Origin: Branchiostoma floridae
Taxonomy: Eukaryota > Chordata > Leptocardii > Amphioxiformes > Branchiostomatidae
DNA: 64,000 nt
Direction: 5' to 3'
NCBI RefSeq assembly: GCF_000003815.2
Contig: NW_023365707.1
Coordinates: 1-64,000 of the forward strand
Below, piece after piece: positions 57,801 through 64,000 of the stretch. Made by a program: the position numbers and the translations under genes. The notes below the pieces were generated by a model, which saw only the letters and a program-made list of their open reading frames with translations, did no database searches and was not told where the DNA came from. Each line of letters opens with the position of its first letter. The stretch's first letter is position 1.

Positions 57801-60800
57801 ATCTTACTACCTGGATGTCTAACCTGCATTGATGTAACATGAAGTTAACAGTAGGCTGTGAGGAAAAATCTGATGGAACCAACTCCCTGAAACTCTGTGT
57901 AGCAAGGTTTAGATGTTCTACTCGGGCTCTGTTTTCATATAACATTAATGTTCATCTTGCAGTTCAGATTTGTATTCTAAATTTGTAAACCAACAACTAG
58001 AATCTGTGTGTGCTTATACTAGGACTAAGGCATAGATATTATAACTGTAGGCATAAATTAACTGAAGAGGCAAGAGTTACACCTGTTACTTTTATCAGGA
58101 ATACAATAATTTGATTCTCAATTTTTTTTATTCATGATCGTTTCAGTCAGACATTGCAAGAATGAAGAGAGGTGTACATCTGGTTCCACATTTTATCAGT
58201 TTGCACAATTTATATGACCATCGTGGCCCCCAAGGTCACTCAAGGACATCCCCTTTTCAGTGCAAAGTCATTACTTTAAAAATTTGTAATTACATGTTTA
58301 ATACAATGTCATCTCTGTTTTCCATATATGGTGTATCAATCCAAATATGGGAGGGAGGGTCCAAATTTCAGATTTTTTTTTTTTAGAACAGCCAAATGAG
58401 CGGCAGGGCCCAAATATGGGACAGAAGCCCAAATATGGAATGATGATAATGACATCACTAAAGCCCAAGGTTATGTTGATTAGTCCCAAGGCCAGCGGCA
58501 CTGGTGGCAAACATGTAGGCTAACTGGGGGTCAAATAAGGGCATCAAATCAGACATACTAGCAGGGTTGTAGCCAGCCTGAAATCATTTTCAGTCCCCTT
58601 GATTTTGAATGGGAATCCTATCGAGCACCAAAGACATGGTGTGACGTTGCGCGTCATTTCTAGGGGGTCTGGGTCCCAGAGAATTTTTAAATCAAGACCC
58701 TCTGAAACACTATTTCCTGCATTTTGAGGTGTAAATTTTGCTTGTAGACTAAGCTGTTCAATGGCATCTGTTTTGGTGAAGAAGAACACATGGGTTTCAG
58801 TTTTTTTTTATATCTTAAACGTAAATGTCAATTTTTGTCTGTCCCAGGGGACGGAATGGGGAAAAATTTTACAGTCCCCAGCTGCAAAATTCCTTCAAAG
58901 GACTGAAGGACAGGTGCTGGCTACAACCCTGCCTACTAGTATAGCCATGTAATTGATCTTAACTTACTTGCAACATATACGCATTTACAATCTGCCTCTT
59001 TTCTGGGCAAGGCGATTATAGAAGTAATTTTTTTCTTTTAAACTTTTATGATGTTATGGCTAGGCATAAAACAAAGCACCCTAGATTTCAGGTTGCCTAA
59101 ATCCTTAACGAAATATTTGTTTTTACGTCACAATGGTAGTCCAGGCATCAGTCTAGTTTTTGATGACACAAAAAGGTAGGGCATAAAACGTTGGGTGGCA
59201 TTCTGTATACTAGTAGCTGGTATAACCACCCTACAGCGTACATGTTGTGTACATGTAACACACCAGCTTTGAGTTAACCAGCATTATTAAACTCTGAGTA
59301 CATTAGGTCATATAAAAAAAATATCATGTAAAGTACAAAATATTTTGATATCATATCCTTAATTAGTAAGACTCCAAAGTAAGAAGGAAAAAAACAACAA
59401 CAGTCATTTGTTAATTTTATCCGTGCTGTTTGAAATTTTGGCAAACTTATGTCGCCATGTTCCTTCCCCCACAGTTGGTTTTCCCACGGCCGTCGCGCCT
59501 CCCGTCCACTCATCACCCATGGACCTGTTCCGTTGCCCCCGACGACCCGACATCGGTAACCACGGGCGACGGATCCTCCTGAGAGCCAATCACTTCAAAG
59601 TGTCGATGCCGAAAGGTGACATCCACCACTACGATGTCAACATCATGCCGGATAAGTGTCCTAGAAGAGTAAACAGGTGAGACGAAATAGAAATAGTCTA
59701 AGAATAATTTCAACATAGTTCTGTTATGAGCAAAAGAAATGGCTGTGCACAAAAAACTGTTGAATTGATCAAGAGTGAAGATAATAGTAACAGCTTATTA
59801 TATAATAAGCAAACCAGCCATAGAGTTTTTTCATTCCTATATCTTCGAAGTAGGCTGAGTGCCAGCCTCTGTAGTGACTGCTGGTGCAGTCTTTTACTGA
59901 GTATATCCATCTATTTTGTCCACAGATGTGCAAGTAAATGTCTGGAGGGAGTCAAGAGTAAAAATCACACCAATTTCAAGAGTTTTCAAACAAAAACATT
60001 TGAGGATTTTGTAGTTTCGACAGTAGTTGTGTATGAAAAATACAGACTGAGGTGTTACTTGTAGGTTTCGTTTCTTTTTGTTCAACTTAACAAAATTGTC
60101 TGCCTTCTTTTCCAGAGAAATCATAGAAAAGATGGTCCAAGCCTACAACCGCATCTTTGGTGACCTTCGACCTGTCTTTGATGGGCGGAAAAATCTGTAC
60201 ACACGGGACCCGCTACCAATCGGAACTGAGAAGGTCAGTGGTTACCATGGTGATGTAAAATAGAACACAGAAAGTAAGTGGTTGCCGTGGTGATGTAAGA
60301 TACACATAGCACACACACTGTTGATAGTTGCCATAGTGATGTAAGATAGAGCACAGAAGGTTGCCATGGTGATGATACATGTTTCTCCCCTCCCCCCCAG
60401 GTGGAGCTAGATGTGACGTTGCCGGGCGACGGTGGAAAGGATCGTCACTTCAAAGTGTCCATCAAGTGGGTTGCCATGGTGATGATATATGTTTCTCCCC
60501 TCCCCCAAGGTTGAGCTGGATGTGACGTTGCCGGGAGACGGGGGGAAAGGATCGTCACTTCAAAGTGTCCATCAAGTGGGTTGCCATGGTGATGATACAT
60601 GTTTCTCCCTCCCCCCCAGGTGGAACTGGATGTGACGTTGCCGGGAGACGGGGGGAAAGGATCGTCACTTCAAAGTGTCCATCAAGTGGGTTGCCATGGT
60701 GATGATATGTGTTTCTCCCCTCCCCCCAGGTTGAGCTGGATGTGACGTTGCCTGGCGACGGGGGAAAGGATCGTCACTTCAAAGTGTCCATCAAGTGGGT

Positions 60801-63800
60801 TGCCAAGGTGAGCCTGTACACGCTGGAGCAGGCACTGGAGGGCCGCCTCGCACAGATCCCCTTCGAGGCTATCCAGGCGCTCGACGTCGTCATGCGACAC
60901 CTTCCCTCCATGACGTGAGTTTGAAATTTTATGTTGCTTTCTTGTAAAGCTTTTTCAGTGTTTCGAAGATAAAGCAAGCTAGATTCACCATGTTTGCAAA
61001 GTGCAAGAGAATTTCAAATGGCACTGCATACTATGACACATGACCTCTGTCCCCAAGTACGCACCTGTAGGTTGCTTGTTCTTCTTCCTGAAGGTTACAG
61101 GCTTTACCTGACCTTTGTCTGATGACCTCTTACCTTTGCCCCAAGGTACACCCCTGTAGGTCACTCCTTCTCCTCCCTGAAGGTTACATCCTTCACCTGA
61201 CATATGGCTTATGACCTCTTACCTTTGCCCCCAGGTATTTACCTTGATGATACCTTGATGATGTCTAGGTGAAGTAGGCTGCGCCTGTGTAGTCACCCTC
61301 CTGACGATCGTGGTATCTCTTCTTACTCCAACATAAGTCCAACCTCGTTTTAAACGCGTTAACAGACTCTGCCTCTACGACCTCAGCCGGCAGCGAGTTC
61401 CAATTTTGTACTACTCGAACCGCAAACGACTGGCGACGTACCAAGGACTTTGCCAGTGGCACCGTAAGCTTGAAGCGATGCCCTCTAGTTGACTGATGTT
61501 GACTCTCGGTGAAGAAACTCTGTGCTCTAAGGGACCTGACGTTATTTACTGGGGGGGGAGGGCTGGTGCAAAATAGGTCTGGTAAAAATTTTTTCAATGG
61601 CCCCCCCCATGCCCCCCAAAATTTTTCTATGGCCCTCCCCCCACCCCAAAAAATTTTTCAATGGCCCCCCCCCCTCAAATTTTTCCTTGCTTTTTCCATT
61701 ACACACAGTATGTCATTAAATGATATAGCAATAACAATAGCGGTAGCGTTGTTTGAACGTGACGACGATCGGGGTGTCAAGACCCGCGCGTCAACAAATT
61801 ACGCACGTTGGAGTCCTGCTGGGGCATATGTTATCTCCCAAAGTTTTACAACAGCCGAGTTTTCATTTTGATGACATATATACAAACATGTAGCACTTGA
61901 TGTACACTCGCGCTGCAACGGTTATAAGACTTACCTTGTCTGATATCACTTCTCCGATCTACGTGAAAAAAGTCTCTGGTAACGTTTAATGCGCAAGATC
62001 ACGAAACTGAGCGTTTCCGCCAGACCGACGGCTAGCTGTTAAAGGCCGTCCAGGGATCGGAGGGCCGAAGGCCCGACCGGTCTTGGGGGTTAGGGGCATG
62101 CTACCCGGGAAATTTTGATATTTTTGACCCTCTAAAACGAAATTTCCCGCATTCTGTGAGGCAAAAAAATGTGGATTTTATGCGTCCACATCAACGAAGA
62201 GAAAAGCGGGCGGGGAGGGACGGTAATCCAAGGCGATCTTTTCCACTACACTTGTACGAAATGTACACAAAAGAAAACAAATTAATGTTGTAGTTGGAAG
62301 AGACTTGGGTACATTTTAGCGATATCGTTACGAAAACCGCTTTAAGACTGCTTCAATTTTTCCAAAACGGGAGTTATTTCGGCCAATTGCAACTTACAAA
62401 GTTGCCAAAAAAATTTCGCGCCACCATGATTACGTCATATGCAGCAGAGAGCCCGCTGTCACGAAAGTAAACATCATAATGTTTTATCCCGTTGCCGTCC
62501 GTGAACCATTCCGTATACAAAGAACAGATGCACGCAGGATTGATATTTATACCAATTTTAGTTTCTATAGTTTTCTTAAACTTCGTGCGAACATGGAATC
62601 ACATGACAGAGGCGGCTGCAGAAAATTTCTCAGTATGGGGAGGGCGAACTCAATGTAATCCTTGGGGGTCCGGAGGCATGCTCCCCCAGGAAAATTTGGA
62701 AATCTTGACATTCTGAAACGATCTTTCCTAAATTTTGATGGGCAAAATTTGCTGGCAGACTAAGCTAAGATTAATGGCCTTTCTATTAGAACTTCACATG
62801 GTTTTGAGGGCGACGACGCCCCCAACGTATTTCCAGGATTTCGAGCGCCGGGCATGGCACGAGCCGTCGCAAGGTAGGTCTGGAGAAATGTCATTCAAAT
62901 GATGAAGTTTGAACCCTCTGAGACACGATTTTCTGCATTTTAAGGGATAAACTTCGCTGGTAGACTATGCTAAATGTAATGACAATTTTCTGTCAGAGGA
63001 AGAGATTTTTTATGGCGACGAGTGCCAAAGTGTTGTGTGCGCCGGATGCGCAAGCCGTCGCAAGGGACGTCCAGAGAAAAATTGAAATCTTGACCATCTG
63101 AAACTTCATTTCCTGCATTTCAGGGGCACATTTTGCTTGTATTTATCAAGGCCCCTAAGGTAATTTTTTTTCAATGGCCCCCCCCCCTGGCTCAAAAAAA
63201 TTTTCAATGGCCCTCCCCCCAGGCCAAAAAATTTTTCAATGGCCCCCCCCACCTATGCACCAGCCCTCCCCCCCCAGTAAATATCGTCAGGTCCCTAACC
63301 CTCTCCCTTCCCGTGAGGAACTTAAAGACTTGTATCATATCCCCTCTGGCTCTTCTATAGTGGAGTGATGGTAGCTTCAAACTCTCCAGCCTAACACTAT
63401 ACGGAAAGGACTTGAGTGTTGGGACCAGCCTTGTTGCTCTACGTTGTACCTTTTCCACAGTGTTCTGGTCGACTTTGAAATGCGGCCCCCAAATTAACAG
63501 CGTTCGCATACTCTAAATGGGGGTGAACCATCGATTTGTAGAGGAGGGGCACTGTTACTTCATCCAAGTTACTGAAGGTTCTTTTTACCAAGCCTAATAT
63601 TTGGTTTGCCTTTTGCGCTGAGACTGTGGTGTTAACGTGGAACTTCAACTGCTCGTCGACAGACACCCCGAGGTCTTTCTCGACTTTGGTTTCTTCCAGA
63701 ATTAGCCCACCCAGTCTGTACTCTGCTCTTTGGTTGCCTCTTCCCAAGTGGAGTACTTTGCATTTCCCAGCGTTGAAGGGGAGTTGCCACACCTCCGACC

Positions 63801-64000
63801 ACTTTTCCACAGCTTGGAGGTCACGCTGAAGCGCTTCCTGATCCTCCTTGCATAGGATCGGTCTGTATTTCCCTGTAGGACACTTATTCTTTTCCTTCCC
63901 TGAAGGAAACACTTCACCTGACCTATGACTGATAACCTTTCACCTTTGCCCCCAGGTACACCCCTGTAGGTCGCTCGTTCTTCTCCTCCCCAGAAGGTTA
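54882..64000 (+). CDS. AGO: Argonaute protein, first five coding exons (continues beyond the window)
   Basis: Exons 54882-54966, 59475-59676, 60116-60233, 60730-60914 and 63956 to the window end, phases 1, 2, 0, 2. Argonautes bind small RNAs and silence matching mRNAs. Exon 1 encodes [20 protein letters not shown] and more proline, the disordered leader of AGO-clade proteins. Exon 2 gives [20 protein letters not shown] and [10 protein letters not shown]. Exon 3 gives [17 protein letters not shown] and PLPIG. Exon 4 gives [13 protein letters not shown] and [17 protein letters not shown]. Exon 5 starts [16 protein letters not shown]. All match the N domain and linker L1 of metazoan AGO1-4, not PIWI. 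The PAZ, MID and PIWI domains must lie outside the window. Exon 4 was chosen as the last of four tandem copies because only it continues into a full exon with a donor. The last intron carries a LINE with a nested DNA transposon. Confidence 0.92.
54955..55790 (+). repeat. Five tandem units grown from the Argonaute exon 1 donor
   Basis: Units of about 195 bases start at CCAG|GTGAGTCAAGTACAGG (the true donor) and recur as AACAG|GTGTGTTAAGTACAG at about 55158, 55347, 55541 and 55745. Each is followed by CCTGGGAACTAAGGTGTATG-type sequence and a TAAGCAGCAACAATAACATT block. Several units keep CAG|GTGTGT, a usable donor. Confidence 0.85.
56146..56331. mobile_element. MITE family E hairpin
   Basis: AAGCCCCCTTTACAAATCAA followed by GAATTTAGCTCGGCCGAGTT at the left pairs with GAGCTAAATTCTTGATTTGT then AAAGGGGCTTTA at the right. 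The interior GGCATCAGGTTCATGCCTCC repeats inverted too, so the element is almost entirely self-complementary. Confidence 0.85.
58562..58931. mobile_element. Non-autonomous hAT element (370 bp)
   Basis: Ends CAGGGTTGTAGCCAGC and, inverted, CAGGGTTGTAGCCAGC. Flanks CATACTAG (58554-58561) and CCTACTAG (58932-58939) are an 8-bp target duplication with one mismatch. Part of the core (CCTCTGAAACACTATTTCCT, TTTTGCTTGTAGACTAAGCT) recurs in the Harbinger-like element at 61531-63295. Confidence 0.8.
60241..60383. promoter_or_regulatory. Cluster of X-box-like words in Argonaute intron 3
   Basis: GTTACCATGGTGAT (60241), GTTGCCGTGGTGAT (60281), GTTGCCATAGTGAT (60327) and GTTGCCATGGTGAT (60360) resemble RFX X-boxes. 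Three more copies are carried by the exon duplication that follows. They may be regulatory or merely the seed of the tandem repeat. Confidence 0.3.
60361..60729 (+). repeat. Three extra copies of the Argonaute exon 4 acceptor and start
   Basis: Units of 109-110 bases: TTGCCATGGTGATGATACAT, pyrimidine tract, CAG, then ~70 bases of exon 4 (GAGCTGGATGTGACGTTGCC ... ATCAAGTGGGTTGCCA). Exon-like starts are at 60401, 60510 and 60620; the functional exon starts at 60730. The first copy keeps the frame for a while. The second and third share an extra G (GGAGACGGGGGGAAAGG) that breaks it. No copy has a proper donor at its end. The second has a weaker acceptor (CCCAAG). Confidence 0.95.
61031..61245 (+). 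repeat. Three extra copies of the Argonaute exon 5 acceptor and start
   Basis: Blocks of TGACCTCTTACCTTTGCCCC then AAG or CAG then GTACACCCCTGTAGG... occur with exon-like starts at 61058, 61146 and 61235. The functional copy starts at 63956. The third extra copy is cut a few bases into its exon part by the LINE insertion. The other side of that insertion (from about 63893) resumes with CCCTGAAGG, the expected next part of the unit. Confidence 0.85.
61243..63895 (-). mobile_element. 5'-truncated CR1/L2-like LINE, split by a DNA transposon
   Basis: On the minus strand 63895-63299 encodes reverse-transcriptase C-terminal sequence ([42 protein letters not shown]-like, [28 protein letters not shown]) with a frameshift near 63480. 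After the insertion, 61527-61265 continues with [19 protein letters not shown] and [19 protein letters not shown], the usual LINE tail. The 3' end has two ATCATCAAGGT units, a CR1/L2-style tail. It is inactive and belongs to a different family from the copies at 43061 and 47265. Confidence 0.85.
61531..63295. mobile_element. Harbinger-like DNA element (1765 bp) nested in the LINE
   Basis: Both ends begin GGGACCTGACG and continue (one base apart) TTATTTACTGGGGGGGGAGG then GCTGGTGCA. They are flanked by TAA (61528-61530, 63296-63298). Removing the element and one TAA rejoins the LINE reading frame (GRERV + RAQSFFTES), which proves the boundaries. Subterminal arrays of TCAATGGCCCCCCCC and AAAAATTTTT are inverted between the ends. 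The core holds several diverged copies of a ~200-base block (AAATCTTGACC.TCTGAAAC, TTTCCTGCATTT, GGCAAAATTTGCTGGCAGAC). No transposase ORF was found, so it is non-autonomous. Confidence 0.85.

Larger units (their letters stand above)
55791..59474. other. Remainder of Argonaute intron 1
   Basis: AT-rich intron containing a hairpin MITE (56146-56331), an isolated family B end (57272-57287) fused to a family A end (57290-57312), and a hAT element (58562-58931). No coding region seen. Confidence 0.5.

Noticed and set aside
60401-60729. Mutually exclusive exons in Argonaute
   Set aside because: Extra copies lack a donor and two of three carry a frameshift, so they cannot replace exon 4.

Overview
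The window looks like chordate nuclear DNA, most probably an amphioxus (Branchiostoma). Genes are intron-rich with GT-AG borders, intergenic and intronic DNA is AT-rich and full of short inverted-repeat transposons, and there are two assembly gaps. The best-supported gene products are closest to chordate families: an EFCAB6-like multi-EF-hand protein, a TERF1/TERF2-like telomere protein, an Argonaute and a BIR protein. Species is inference only.

Layout: (1) 1-30692, plus strand: a CpG-rich promoter with an RFX X-box-like palindrome, a probable non-coding first exon, then 28 coding exons of the EFCAB6-like gene, about 1440 recognisable residues. One exon carries a +1 frame break and one runs into a gap. 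One intron holds an unspliced 388-codon ORF of unknown family. (2) 30693-35448: no gene; tRNA-derived repeats, a non-autonomous hAT element, and a Harbinger-like element with a second hAT relative inside it. (3) 35453-35989, minus strand: a single-BIR protein. (4) About 38500-41600, plus strand: a possible four-exon, mostly non-coding transcript. (5) 44606-49117, plus strand: a complete five-exon TERF1/2-like gene (TRFH plus Myb/telobox). (6) 51261-53008, minus strand: a three-exon gene for an 87-residue secreted protein with a dibasic site, faintly like UCMA/Gla-rich protein. (7) 54882 to the window end, plus strand: the first five coding exons of an Argonaute gene, interrupted by a LINE that itself carries a 1.77 kb Harbinger-like element.

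The most striking signal is systematic. In the two long plus-strand genes at least 14 exon borders are tandemly duplicated together with the adjoining intron, giving 1 to about 21 extra copies of a splice acceptor or donor with a piece of coding sequence. One array (exon 10 of the EFCAB6-like gene) has a 75 bp unit, a multiple of three, and each copy contains a potential 21-nt in-frame microexon.

The genes share no obvious pathway: flagellar/axonemal calcium binding (EFCAB6 family), apoptosis or BIR signalling, telomere binding, an extracellular peptide, and small-RNA silencing. The common thread is how mobile DNA and tandem duplication act at their splice sites.
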